Below, one piece after another: positions 37,791 to 50,931 of a DNA stretch of 64,000 nucleotides. The first letter of the stretch is position 1. The number at the start of each line of letters is the position of its first letter. The stretch comes from Nymphaea colorata (lineage: Eukaryota; Streptophyta; Magnoliopsida; Nymphaeales; Nymphaeaceae). Below the pieces are notes generated by a model, which searched no databases, had not been told where the DNA came from, and worked only from the letters and a program-made list of their open reading frames with translations. The position numbers and the translations under genes are program-made. The stretch lies in assembly GCF_008831285.2 (NCBI RefSeq), contig NC_045138.2, positions 20,369,934 through 20,433,933 of the forward strand, written 5' to 3'.

Positions 37791-40700
37791 AAGTTAGGAT
37801 TTTGCCTTAACATTTTTTGTAATGCCTCATGGTCTTGTCCTCATCAAAGCAATTCTCCGAGAAAAGAATGTTCAACAAGAATGACAAATAGCTGCCAACA
37901 TTAGAATCGTTTTGCAATTCACTACCCAAATTTTGAGAACTTACAAATTTATGCCTGATTAAAAGAGAAGAACCCCTTAATCAAAATCAATGTAAAACAC
38001 TAATCACAGAGATGTAGTGGATTCTCCCTTCTCAAAATGATGTTGTCCTCTAACATTGTTTGACATGGTAAACTTTTAGGGTGTGTTTGGATGACACCCT
38101 TAAACGCCGTTTTGGAGGTGTTTAGGGTTTGTTTGTGTTATGGTTGGATTCTGGAACAGGGTTTCTAAAAAATCCAGCTTTGACAAAACGACGTTTTTAA
38201 AAACACGTGAATGACTGGCCCGGCTCTTGGGTTTCCTATAAAAAACATAATCTAGGTCTTATCAACCAAATGTGCAAACCATGTTAAAAAAAAAAGTTAG
38301 AAACCCAATTTCCATAATACCTAACTTTTATAAATGCACACTTTTTGAGGTGTCATCCAAACAAAATCTTGTGAGAAAAGACATGAAAATTGTTGCTGAC
38401 TGAAGTTGAGGGAAAATGGAAAGTTAGCAAGAGGTTTTCCTTCAATGTGCATTAAGGAACAAGTGTGTGAAGAGATTGTAGTAGGACTAGTGCCCACAAT
38501 TATTGGAATAAAATGTGAAGCACCATCATCTAGTGTAGCAAAGCACAAAAGATCAAGAGATTGTTTGTTGGAAGGAGGAATGGGGAGCGCTTGTGCGTTT
38601 TTGTTTCTTCCGATGATGGGTTGTTAACTTTCCCTTCATCCAGAAGGGAGGGAGGGTGAGTTCATTTTCTCTTGCTAAACTAAGCTAGAGTTACATGAAT
38701 GAGAATAACCCAGAACTACCCCAAGAGTATGTTGCCTTTATGGTTTAACTCGAGAGGTTGTGAAAGGCGTTCTCCCCCACTTTGGCATGTTCTCCCCACT
38801 TTGGCGTGCAACTCGGCTGAAGCCATAACAAATAGTTGAGTACTTTTTGGGTAAGCGAGGTTTTCTACTGTTGGTAGAAGCGTGAAGCCTCCACCCATTC
38901 CCTTATCTCCATAGTCCATAGGGTATAAGGTCTGCTTTCGGTGTCTTGGAGTGTTGCTCATGTCATGTTTCAGCGTACATGTCGGTGGACCTTTTTTGCA
39001 GTTACAGAGGGTTGATGTCATGGACATTCAAAACAAAAATTAATTGTCTACTAGCTTTGGGCAGTTGCACCAACCCCTTTGGACATAGTGCTTGAACACA
39101 TAAAAGGGTTCACTCATAGTTAAGAATAGTAAATGTTGGATTTTTTTAGGACTTTTTCGAGGAAAAAGGTAATTATAGTGCACATAATAAAAGAAAATAT
39201 GAGCTTATATGATTCCTACATATGCCAACTAAAATGTCTAAAAAGCTAGAGTTATATATGTATAAAGAGAGAAACTATTGGAAACCAGACATTTTAATTT
39301 TTTACTGAAAAGATATTTTAAATGAAATATGAACATCTTTATATTGATAAAAACTATTTTATATAAAACATGCTTTCATTGAAATTGTTTTATGAAAAAT
39401 ATGATTTTTTATTATGAAAATACTAATTATATGGAAACTATTTATTTTTTGTTACTATAAAAACACAAAGTCTAACAAATGACCAACTTGATATAGTTCT
39501 GCATCAACATATTCTTGAGATCATATCTGTAAGGTTGGATTGTCAGAAAAGACATTTTCAACATTAAAATTAAGGCATCTAGTTTTTATTCCAGACCTAA
39601 GCATCTGGTTTCTACCCTTTTTTATATATAAATAATTAAGAAATTATTGGTTTCTGTATTGGCCTTAAAAAAGTTTAAATTTAAATTAATCTTCATGTCA
39701 GCAACACTAGGTAGAGTATTTCTTTTAACCATCATAACGCCAATGTGGAAGCTTTAGCTCATAAAAACCATCTTTATAAACTTTTAAAATTTGAATTGAA
39801 GAAACATCTTTAGATTCGATTCGTTAAAATGAATAAAAAGGAACATATATGAAGAAACAAAAAATCGTGCTACATTTTCTGTTTCTTCTTGAGACGAAAA
39901 ACATTTATAACACGAAGGGAGTTTCTTCGGCCTCAAGTTACCTGTGGCGGTTTCTGTAACGGGCTAGGATGCTGATAGGTCCGACTCGAATCGACGTGGC
40001 AAGCGAGACACGCCACGATCCTGACTAGACCACGCGCCCACACCCACCTAACCAGATGGTCTGAGCCCACCGGGTTTGACTCTTTTTATTTATTTGTTAT
40101 TTTTTAAACCTTGCGGAACCCATACCGAACCCTGGGAGCCGAAAGCTTGTCGGCAAGAAGACACGATACGAGTCGATAATCAGACGCGACTCAATATCGG
40201 AGCGAATCGTCTTAACCACCGGGACTGCTCCGGAAAGCCCTGTATTTATTTGCGTTCTGCGACTGGAAGCGTCTCGATCCTCGTTGTCGCCTGCGTCTTC
40301 CCCCGTTCCCCGTAGAGAGAGAGGGAGAGGATGGATGAGGAGAAACGGTGGCGGAGGAGAACGGGGGATGAGGGATTCAGAGGGATTGGTGAAGGAGGGG
40401 ATGTGGTGGAGGTGGGTGGATCCGGCGATCGGTGTTCCATGAGGAGGGTGGTCAAAAACCACTGCTGGACGGAGGAGGTCGACCCGGGGAATTTCGTGCG
40501 CAAGTGCGAGAAGACGCAGCAGCTCCTTCGCAAATGCGTCGGAAGGTCGGTTCCTACCTTTCTTTTCTCTTCCTCTTGTTTTTTGCTCGGAGTCGATTGT
40601 TGTCGTGCTTTTCACAAGCCTGTGTGTTGTTTATTCATTTACCCTTGATGCCGGCAAGCATGTAGATTCCTTTGAATCAAAGACTGGGTACGTCCTCTCC

Positions 40701-42084
40701 GTTCTTCTTCCTTGCTCGTTCTGAGGATGCTTGTCGTTCTCTCATGGGGTTTCTGGAGGTGTAATGTCCAGAAGTGCCGAAGGTCCTTTTCATGTCTTAC
40801 TGGATTAGTCTACATTTTTTCGTTATCCTTGCTCTTTCTCTTTCCCGAATTTTACCGATAAATGTTTTTTGGTGACATGGCTTTTCTGAATTTGTTACAT
40901 GCATTCATTTGATGGTTTTTCATTATTGTGAGTGCTCAAGTTGGCTTCTCTAGTGGACTGAAAGGGGTATAGATATGATTTATGTTTTCCTCTGTAGTGT
41001 GTTTGGTTATTTTTTTCATCGGTAGCGGAGAAATCGCCAACTTAAGCAGAATGAATAAATTATCGGTATACATAAGAGTTTCGTTGAAGTGTTTAATGGG
41101 TTGGCCTTAAAGACCCTTAGGAAAGATGTCGTGAATTCAATACCTGGTGCTTTTGCTATGAGTTGGCGCCTATTGAACGGTACTGGAGAAGGGGCATATT
41201 CTAGTTTCGCTAGGTAACAGAGCTACAGATGGCTTATAGATTTTAGCTAATTGAATACAAAAAACTATTTTTTAAGTGCGAATTGTTTGCACTTCTTTTA
41301 TTGCTTCCAGAAGAATATGGTTTGCTTGCTTTGTTAATTCTAAAACACTGTGTTATGCTTTGTCTCGATTTATTATTCTGACGTTAGGTGCTGAAACTTT
41401 GCTCTAGTTTGATCTTTCAACTGTGTAAGTTTCTTGTACGGTTATTTAATTCAATATGTTCTTTTGTCCATCTAAACAATGCTTTTAGCTAGCCAAGAAC
41501 AGCAACCATAGTTAGAGCAGACTTATTTGCAACATTTTTTAGATCTAGAATAGGATGCATATTCTAAAGATTTTTAGATCCAAAAAGTGAAAAAATTCAT
41601 AGTGCAAAAACCAATGACATTAACTGCCTAAGGAAATGATAACACCACAGGTTCTGGTGTTTGAACTTTGAAGTTTTCCGGAATTTGAAAGATGGTAATA
41701 CAGAGTAGAATTTTTGTTGCAGAACAAAAGGATGTCAGCCACTAAGAGGATTAGATGGGCGAACAGGCATGTCTAATAGGTTTCTCACTCTGTTATCATG
41801 TTTAACATAGTTATTATCTTTCTCTCTCTCATGGCTCCTATCTTGATGAATATGAATGAATTATTGGCAATAAACAAGTCTAAATCTGAAAGGACGTCCA
41901 TGCTTTCCATTTTACTATATGTTTGTGCACATTGTGTTTTTAATTTCTGAACCTGACCTTGGGTTGGGATTTCACTTGTCATGAATTATAGGCCTTATGA
42001 ATATAAATAAATATAAGGGACCATTTCTTTTGTTTGTGTAAACTCAATTCCGTAGATATAATGAAATGTCTATTTTGTCTATAT
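37791..42084 (+). repeat. Tandem segmental duplication, unit 2 (4.29 kb)
   Basis: A direct repeat of unit 1, joined to it without spacer at 37790/37791. The promoter and exon-1 part (about 39950-40700) is almost identical to 35800-36560, while the left third is more diverged and differs by indels. Unit 2 keeps a complete inverted-end MITE (about 38080-38373) and an extra ~180 bp at 40926-41105. Confidence 0.93.
38078..38373. mobile_element. MITE with TTTGGATGACACC inverted ends
   Basis: The left end GGGTGTGTTTGGATGACACC is matched by the right end reversed, GATTTTGTTTGGATGACACCT. It is complete in duplication unit 2. In unit 1 only the left part (from 33752) is left, the right half being deleted. 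It is non-coding. I saw no clear target duplication. Confidence 0.6.
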
Positions 42085-44707
42085 TATGGATGTGACTAGT
42101 TGGGAAGAAGTGAATGATCTTTGGCTTGTTAGAGCTGGCACTTATCTAGATGAAGTGACGCGAGCGTTAAAAGAGGTTGTTTGCTTGGTTGGCCTTTTTG
42201 TAAAATCTGGGTGCATGATAATGTGTTTACATTGTGGTTAGGCTAGGTGGGTGCATTGTTGCAAAGTGCGTACCATAACTTACATATCATGAAATGATAT
42301 GTGATACAATATATCAACGAAGTGATGAACATCAATCAGTTTAACATGCATAAGTCACATAAATCACTAAGGAATAAACTTAAAATCTTTTACATCATGA
42401 AATGACAAACGAAATGATAATCCATCGTCTTTTCCTTCAAACTCTACCTTCTGACATATATAGGCTCCTCATAACCAGATGTACCATTTCCTGGAATATG
42501 GTGATGGCTTTTTCAAGGTGCTCCAAGTTGGTAGGATCAATTTACTTTATATCTGATTCATAATTTCCTTTTTTCTTTAAAAAGTGAAAAAATAATCAAC
42601 ACACTTAGAGTACAAGTGTATATCAAATCAACTTATGAACCGTGTCTCTTTTTAGTTGGTGCTTTTGCCGAGATCTCCCCATGGCAATTGGTTTTTTACA
42701 ATAATTGGAAACAAGTTTTAGCTGATTATCACTTTGCATTTGAGTGCATTGCTGTTTGTTGCTGTGTAGGGTCGGTTAAAGCCATTTTTTTAAAATCAAA
42801 ATTTATATTAGAGATGGAAGATTTTATACCTTTCATGGTGAAATAAACTTTTACGGACAAGGAGACCTTGTTTCTTCAACACAAAATTGAGCTTCAAGTC
42901 GAGGAAAAACTTCCTCACACTCCCAAGGATGTACATGTCAGGCACGAGGGGGATTTTATACCCACAAATGGAAAAGTCTTCGGGTCCCCTTCCAATTCAA
43001 CCAGTCCCATTTACTATATGGAAAGTACTTAGTAGTGCATCATATTATGCAAGCCTCATATTGTATTTCATGTACATTAGAGGATCTTATACCCCTTGAA
43101 ACTAGTAATATCATTAAACTCTAAATATTAGATTACATAAACAGATATACGCAAATACTTGGTGGTTATCAAGTGTCAACTATGAGGTTGATTGTTTGAA
43201 TCCAATGGCTTTAACTGTTTAAACCAAGTTTCCACAGACCAATTTGTATTCTGCTAATCTAGAAGGATGAACAAGCTGGAGCTTGTCTTGGCTAACCACA
43301 AGGAACGGTGTGTTCCTTGATGATGTCTGGGGCCTAACCTTTTGTGTTTACTTTGGTTGCAATTTTGTGTAGTTTACTGTTTACTGTTATTACCTTTAGG
43401 TGAAAAGGCAATCATGGCTGTGGTGTAAGGCAATCGTGGCTGTGGTGTGTGAGCTGAAGCCTCCATGCTTGAGGTTTCCAGATTTTATGAAAGTCTGTGA
43501 ACCAGGTCAAAAGTACTTTCAAAGAGGCTGTCTCTGGCTCTAATTCGTCCTTTATAGTGAAAGCTGATGTTCTCCAAATTTTTATGTGCCTGCTAATTTA
43601 TGCCAAGTGTTATCCAGAGCATAGAACTAATACCACCAACTTGAAATTCAGTCTGGTCTCTTTAGAGCTATCAGTATGTTGTTGTTTTGATATCTTGATA
43701 ATGGGGCTGCATTGCGTGGGTATGATCATGAGCATTTGGTGGATGATTTTTGCGACGGTAGTATCTTTGGTGCATGTATGAGGCATTATCATGTAGATGC
43801 GCTGTTATGGAGGGGCCAATGGAACCGATTGTTTCGTGTACCTGTATTGCATGTGCTTGTTCTACGAATGGTGGGTGTCCTATAACTAGAACATGACAGG
43901 TTGTTAGGTAAGAAAGACAAACACGATGCTGTATTTTTTGGATTTAATTTATATTTTCGTCCATATAATTGAATAAATTAAAATATCTTATGTTCTGGTT
44001 GAGTAAATTGGGCACGATAGATCTGTAATTAGTTTGTCTTCAAGTTCTTCATGACCTGTGGAAACTTCCTCTTCCAAGTTTTTTTGACTTCAGTCCAAGC
44101 TTGCCTTTAGCCAAATATTCGCTCTCATGTAGAAACCCATCTAATTTCGGGGGATTTTTACCTATCATCAGGATGCCTGTGGGCAGATGCTAGTATCTGA
44201 TTTTTTCTGCATTGAATTTTTCCCTGCAGCGCTCTCGTGTTTTGACCTTGATAACTATTCTTGTAAAACACCATCCTTTTGGGGTATTATACTTCGTCAC
44301 TAGCTGTCGTAGGAGAAGCTGCTCGTCCGACTTGTTTGCTTAGTCATATAAAATGCTCTGTTTTCCAATCGTGCAGGCCCGTGGAAGTGGTGGAGTCGGA
44401 CACAGAATACTCTGAAGAGAACGTCACGTACAATACCAGCATTGATTCGTTGCCATATGAATCCTCCAATCCCGAGCCGTTCACGTTCCCTGGGCTCCGA
44501 AGCGACCTCGAGTTTCTTGAGCAGGGGATCGTTGGTAGCTTCTCACGTTTCATCGAGGCAGCAGAGGAAATGAAGAACTACTTCCAATCACTGAGCGGAT
44601 TTTCACGCGACTGGGAGTCCAGGAACCGGTCGACAAAATCAGCGGATGGTCCGTTTGAAATCCCTATCAGCGATTCTGAAGATGCTGGCAAGAGCACCGA
44701 CGTCTAA
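40331..44707 (+). CDS. Mal d 1 / Fra a 1-associated protein family gene
   Basis: Two coding exons, 40331-40545 and 44377-44707 (stop TAA), join in frame at AG|G to give 181 aa. Exon 1 has a Glu/Arg-rich start and the conserved VVKNHCWTEEVDPGNFVRKC and EKTQQLLRKCVGRP block. Exon 2 has PVEVVESDTEYSEENVT, FPGLRSDLEFLEQG, FSRFIEAAEEMKNYF and an acidic tail. The order CxTEEVxPGxFxRKCxKT..LRxCxGRPVEVVxSNTEYxEExVT is that of the plant family annotated as Mal d 1-associated or Fra a 1-associated protein. Its biochemical role is poorly known, and I see no signal peptide or membrane segment. The intron is 3.8 kb and contains the right end of duplication unit 2. The first exon also exists upstream at 36196 with only two amino-acid differences. 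Confidence 0.8.
42085..44376. other. Unique part of the Mal d 1-associated-protein intron
   Basis: Lies between duplication unit 2 and exon 2. It has short frames only (for example 42616-42846 and 43497-43781), with no family resemblance. A pyrimidine-containing stretch precedes the exon 2 acceptor GTGCAG at 44371-44376. Confidence 0.5.
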
Positions 44708-45364
44708 GCCATCCTTTTTCCATGGGCACGCGGATTGGGTTGCGGGAACATCGAAATCACATGCGGTTGTGTCAGCCCATATAATGCGTACCTGCTAAAA
44801 TTGATACTATATCAGCCGATTCGCCTTTATGTGGGCTGATATGTTAAGAAAATAATAATATATATAGTTAAGCTTTAAATGCTAACTTACCGATTTGGGT
44901 TCTAGGACAAGAAGATAGGAAAGGATGTTTACATTACTGTTTTACTCAAAGCTAGCTAGCCGGCTGTCTCTTAAAGAACGTGGACGTGAAAGGCCCGTCG
45001 CCTTTTAGTACAAACGTAATCCGCATTTGTCAGTGTTTATTACCTCCCTCTGTTCGGTAATGTTGAATTTGTTCTTTTTGTTTTCCGTCATATAACGTAC
45101 CTCCCTCTTTAGGCGCCCTACAAGACTAAGAGAGAGTTCCGTCTGTTGAATGGTAGGATTGAGTCATGAGTATTTTTGGTAAGAAAGGAACGGTGCGAGA
45201 GACCTTTTCTTTTGTTACTTTATATGGGACTGCTCTGGAAGGTCATCTGGCTCGCGCCTTTCACGGTCAAAACGCGTGGCTTGGGAACTTCACTTTCAGG
45301 ACTTGTCGGATATGGTTTCAAAATTTTGCTTCTTTGCAAAACGAGGATTTGAAACTTTCACTGC
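44708..45364. other. 3' flank of the Mal d 1-associated-protein gene
   Basis: The first ~200 bases probably hold the 3' UTR. Farther on there is a 74-codon frame (45166-45390) without resemblance to a known protein. Nothing else is seen. Confidence 0.4.
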
Positions 45365-48220
45365 CTAAGCATTGCAAAATAAGGATTTAAAACTCTCATT
45401 TGTGAGTTCTTGTAAATTAAAAAGAGTTTGAAAAATGCAAGAGTCTGGTAAAACTAAAAGAAAGAAAACATTACCATGCTCAGAGAAATTCCAAACAATA
45501 CAAAGTTTTGACAAAAAACATTTATAAATAAGTAATCATTTGAAAACCGAAATCATTTTCAAAATTCGCTAAAGAAGTGAATTTAAAAGTTCAACACAAC
45601 ATTTGAAAATTTTACAAAAAACACAAGAATCTATCGAGATTTTAAAAATTTCAAGACACAACTTGTTGAAGTTGAAAGATGACATGCTTGTAAGAGTCAT
45701 GAGCTTTGTCAATGAAAATAGTTTGAAAGAGTCTGCCGAATTTTCTATTAAAATGTGTCGACTTAGCTAAAAAGTTTGTTTTCCCTATAACAAGTGTAAG
45801 ACTTTTGTAACAGAAGAAAAATTTCTAATGAAGCTTCAAAACTTTTCAAAAAATTGAACATGATAAATTTTGAAATTATAAAGATAATTGTGAAAGTTGT
45901 CAGTTTATAAAAAATTGAACGTTTGCAAAAGATCTGTAAAACTAGGAAAACTTTTACAAAACAAAGAAAAATCTCAAATAACGTAAATCTTTCATACAGA
46001 CGTTTAAAAACATGCTAAAATCATTATCAAAATCACTAACAAAGTTTAAAAAATTTAGAAGTTGCTTAAAATTTTTTTAAAAATTGAACGTATCAAACAT
46101 TTAAAAATTTTCATGCTTTACTCTTTTAAGTTGTGAGTTGCAAAATCATTGAAAGTTGTGACTTTCAGAAAATTGAAACTTCTCAAAATGTTTTGAAAGT
46201 GCACCATCTTGCAAAATAAGCATTTGAAAGTTTCAAGACCCAAGCTTAAAGAATTGTGAAAGTTGGGAGTTCTTACAATCTAAAATAAAAGACTTGTGAA
46301 AGTTGGGAGTTCTTACAATCTAAAATAAAAGACTTGTGAAAGTTATGAGTTCTTATAAACTAAATACAGTATAAATGTGTAAAGGTTTTGTAAATAGAAA
46401 TACATTTACCAAAAACTCTTGAAAAACATGTTGCCTTGTAAGAGCTGAAATCACTTTCAATATTCGCTTAAAAATCCCATTTGTAAATTCAACACGACAC
46501 TTAACTTTTTTTTCAAAAGCTAAACTGTACCAAGCTTTGAAAAGTTTCCAAACTTGTCAAAATAGGGAGTTGCTAAACGTATGAAACTTGTGAGTTTTGT
46601 AACAATTTGCATGTGATTAGAAATTTTTTTACTAAAACTTGTCAAGTTAGTCAAAGAGTTTGTGTTCCATATAAAATGTGTAAAAAGTGCAACAAATTTG
46701 TAAAACACAAAAAATTTTGATATGAAAGCTTCAAAACTTTTTAAGAATTGAAGTGTGACAAGTTTTTAAAACTTTAAAGGTCTTCCTTGTCAAAGTTGTA
46801 AGTTTAAAATCAGAAGCAGTTTGAAAGTGTCTAAAAATGTTTACATGTACAAAATTTTGAAAATAAAAATAAATGACATGATTTCCAAGAATTTGAAAAT
46901 AGTGCCAAAATTTTAACAAAAAAACTTCTAAAAAAGTAATAACTTAGAAAACAAAAAATAATTCTCCGAATGAATGTGAGTTCAAAATAATAAGTGCAAA
47001 TTTTAAAAATTGAAAAATGTGTTCAGCTTTGAAATTTTAAACAAGTGACTCGTGAAATCTGATTCAAGGTTGAGAAACATGAAAAAAATACGAGTTTTGT
47101 AAGCTAAAACAGTTTTAAAAAGCAAAATTTTAATAAACGTACAAAATCATTTACCAAACAAAGAGAAATATCATATAGTGCAAAATTTTCACAAAAAATA
47201 GTTAAAAACATGTTACAATCATTGTCAAAATCACTCATAAAAGTTTATAAACTTGATGTGTTCCTTGAAAACTTTTCACAAAAAAAAAACATCAACCAAT
47301 TGAAAGCTTGCAAAATTTTGTAAAAGTGAGATACCTTGAAATTTTCAAAAAAGTGTAAATTTCAAAATGACACCTCAAAATGTTTCCAAAAGAAGTAAAA
47401 AAAGTGCCAAGAGTTTTCTAAAATCAAATAATTTTCAAATCACATCTTGCAATTTTTTTCAAAAAAATGCAAATAAGAAAAGTTTCAACATCTGAGTTGA
47501 CAAAACTTGTCAAGATTATGAGTTCTTGTAAACTAAAAGAGTTTGAGAGACAAGACTTTTGTAACAGTCAAAAGAACCCTTGTCAGTTTCAAAGAAATTT
47601 CAAATATTACAATAGTGTTTTGCGATAGAAACATTAAGTTTTTTCAAAATTTGAGCCAAAAATCCATTATATTGTTCAACACAACACATGGAAATTTTTA
47701 AAAAAACCAAAGATCTAAAAAGTTATTAAAATTTCAAGACTTGTTAAAGTTCAAATTCGCAAATTTTTTTATTAAAATTGGTCAAGTTAGACAAAAAGGT
47801 TTGTATTCATTATAAAAAAAAATGTAAAAAAGTTCAATTGTGTTCATTATAAAAAAGGTAACAAAGTTCATCAGACTTGTGAAAGTTGTTAAGTTAGCAA
47901 ATTAGAAGCAGTTTAAAATGTTTTAAAAACACTTAGTAGAAATTTTTGAAATTCCTCAAAAAGACTCTAGTTGTTTCAAAATATGTACAAAACTTTGAAA
48001 AATAAAGATAGATGTTATGGTGGACAAGAATCTACAAATCACGCAAAAATATTACATAGAGAACTTTCAAAAACGGCACCTTAGAAAACCAAAAAGAAAT
48101 GTCAAAATCACACAACAGTACAAATGTGAGTTCAAAGCAATAGGTGCAAAAACTTAGCAAATTAAAGATTGTGTTAAGCTTTTGAAATTTTCAAAAGGTG
48201 CTATGTATCACCATGCTGCT
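45365..48220. repeat. Decayed tandem array, period about 1-1.2 kb
   Basis: AT-rich DNA in which an ordered set of words recurs at least three times. A block of TTCTTGTAAACTAAAA, TTCAACACAACA, GAAATTTTAC, ATTTCAAGACTTGTT and TAGCTAAAAAGTTTGT starts near 45400, 46345 and 47517. Another block (AAAATCATTATCAAAATCAC..AAAGTTTA) recurs at 46018 and 47216. Copies are heavily mutated. No gene is seen. Confidence 0.7.
46252..46370. repeat. 40-bp tandem repeat, about three copies
   Basis: The unit begins GACTTGTGAAAGTTGGGAG and ends CTAAAATAAAA. Two copies are identical and a third is changed. It lies within the larger ~1 kb array and shows local re-amplification. Confidence 0.9.
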
Positions 48221-49109
48221 ATACTTCATGTTTTCATTCTTACTACTTTGAATGTTCAGAAAAAATTCAAGTGAATGTGATCTATATATAGGTGGCAACA
48301 TATGGTTTCAGTAATGTTCAGAAATGTTAGACCACATTTTTTAAGCGAAGTATTAAACTCCTAGCGTAGTTCATCAGCTGATTTTTTTTTTCCGGCGCAA
48401 TCCCGTTGGACCACATACTGGTGTCGGTCTCAGGGAAAATTTTCAACCCCTGGCCTGGTTCATCAGTCTCACAAGTCCTGATTGATCACGTACCTTTCTG
48501 AACAACTTGTGGAGAACCACCATTACTTATGGCAGCGTCAGTGCACTGTGCAGCAAGGGAAGCCATAAAGGCAGCAAGAAGTGATAGACGTACTTACAGT
48601 AATTCTGAGAGGACTTTCAGCATTTAGGATGGATACTCCTGCTACCATGGACTACATTAAAGAACTCTGCCAGCTAGACAATGTTGAGAGGTACTTGCAG
48701 AGTGTGATCGCCCACAGCTAAGGCATTCCTGATGCTGTGTTTCACATGTAGTTGCATGAATTCGTATGCCGAGATTTCCTGGTTGTGTCACTCATTCTTA
48801 TCCTCTTTGAGCCAAAATATTGCATAGAAAACCCAGAATAAATAAGGCTGTGCCATCACTTCCTCCAGTTAAGGGGCGTTTGGTAAGAAAAACATTCTTT
48901 CTTTCCAAAACAGCCCCTGCTGGAGGAGCGCCCTCCTAAACGAATTAATCAAAATAGCAAGTATAAAATTTAAGGCATATAATAAATATTGCAATTATAG
49001 TTACTATTTCTAAACCAATAATCAAATATTTAACATAATTACACTGTGTATATGAAGCACTGATTGATTTTATCTGGTGAAGGGGAATTACAACCTGTTT
49101 TGCAAAACG
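48221..49109. other. Unassigned sequence between array fragments
   Basis: More GC-balanced than its surroundings. Around 48600-48780 a broken frame reads DTPATMDYIKELCQLDNVER, which looks once-coding, but I could not assign a family. Stops interrupt it within about 35 codons. Confidence 0.3.
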
Positions 49110-49440
49110 AAGGAAGCCTCATAGAACATGTAAAAAAATTTGTAAAACAAAAATATATTTGTTATAATGTTTAGCAATCTTTCAAATAGTGCAAAGAATT
49201 CTACTTGCAGAAAATGTGAGCTTAGAAAAGCCAAACTATCAAAGTCTCTCAAAAGTGCAAAGATTTATGAGTTTTAAACTGCATTTACAAAATTTGAAGA
49301 AAAATGAAAAATTAAAATTCTTATAAGATATAATTTTACTTATAAAATGTCCAAATTTACAAAACTTGTGAAAGTTGTGAATATTGTAAACTAAAAACAG
49401 TCTATAATGCAAGGGTTTTTCAAACTAGAAAAATTGGGAA
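49110..49440. repeat. Outlying fragment of the ~1 kb decayed repeat
   Basis: It carries TTTGTAAAACAAAAATAT, AAACTTGTGAAAGTTGTGA and TTGTAAACTAAAAACAGT in the same style and order as units at 45.4-48.2 kb, after about 0.9 kb of unrelated sequence (48220-49110). Confidence 0.55.
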
Positions 49441-50884
49441 CATGATGATCTTGAGGGTCTCCCCTAAAAAATTGTTTGTCTGAATGATGGAACAAATGTC
49501 AAATAACTCATCAAGGTGCTTATACGGAACTTAGTAAGACAACACATAAAATGATGGTAACATCTGAATTAAGTGTGGTTCAAATTGACAGTTTGAAACC
49601 AACAGGTCAAAATGAGTCTCTTCCAAACAGATTTTCCAGAAGGAGCCTTAGGTCTTTGTGTAAGACAAGTTAAAACATGCCCAGACCAAAAATTAGAACT
49701 TTTCAACTAGATTTAATGTTTTTAAACGAATTTTAAATCTCAAACAAAATTATGCTGAAGAACAGAATTATACAGGTTGAAAACTAGATCACTTCTTTTT
49801 TGTTTCTTCACAGGCTGAAGATGCAGAATTTACTCTAAAGTATGCAAGCACTCAGAAATAACCAAAAACATATAAACAAACTTCAATAAAACAAAAAAAT
49901 AAAAAAAATAGCCCTTACATGTGCACTTGATCCTTCATTTCGCACAATCAACATAACAAATCATGCAAACAAGAAAAGTGAGCCTAGAAACATGATGTAT
50001 GTCAATGCTACATGTAACTAACTATGCTCAAAACCTATATGTAACTAACTAATCTAACCTTATAAAGAAATAGAAAGATCAATAAAGTTATTCTATTACT
50101 TCAATGTTCAAATATAACCAGCAATTGCACAGCTTCATATATGATCATGAATTTTTTTTTTTTTTTTAAAATCAGATCCAAACTACTTCATACAAGTCAG
50201 ACTTCAACGACTTCACAGCAATCATCGACAAATTCAAAACATATAGACAGTGACCAGACTTTATATATTATCTGAATATTTCCACAAAAAAACAGTTTTA
50301 AACATTTCACCTTTCAACAACATCCACAAAGCTTACAACCAGACCCACAACTGAACTGCTTCTCCATGCCCACAAATCAGACACGCATTTGATTTCTTTT
50401 CCACGATAAACGCTCACATCCACATCTGAGTTTCCAATAGCAACTAGCACAACATCATATATGTGCCCATCTAGATGATGTTCACAAGTATTAGGTTTAC
50501 CTGGGCAATCAAGAGAAAGGGGCATTGCTGTTTGTTGCAACTGACGAGATCCCAGATCTCCTAACAGCAGATTTTTGGTGATGAACACGTCTAGGAAGTA
50601 GACCATAACGACTAAGAAAAACACCTGCAATCGAGTATATCAGAACACATTTAGAGATGGTGTCAGATGGCCCTAGATTCAAGCCACCTCTCATACCATG
50701 TTGACAACAAAGGAGGAGAATCAGAAAAGTTGTCCTTCATTAACTCTAATATTCTTAAACAGACTAGTGAAAAATGACTGGAGGACCAACATATTGCAAG
50801 AAAAAAAAAAAAAGAGTACAATGATTTGATAGAAATTTCAACTTACTACTCTAAGCTTATAAATATTCTCTCTCTCTCTCTCTC

Positions 50885-50919
<35 letters not shown>

Positions 50920-50930
50920 ATATATATATT
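49441..50930. other. Intergenic, one unassigned minus-strand frame
   Basis: A 107-codon minus-strand frame at 50630-50307 (MQVFFLVVMVYFLDVFITKN...) is preceded by an acceptor-like TTGCAG at 50639. I do not recognise it, and it does not match exon 2 of a hexose transporter. The rest is AT-rich without features. A (CT)n(AT)n tract occupies about 50870-50928. Confidence 0.3.
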
Positions 50931-50931
50931 T

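Noticed and set aside
50307-50630. 107-codon minus-strand frame considered as exon 2 of the hexose transporter
   Set aside because: An acceptor precedes it, but the encoded text lacks the GVTSM..FL..FFP start and any later transporter motifs. The phase-compatible frame stops after about 40 codons.
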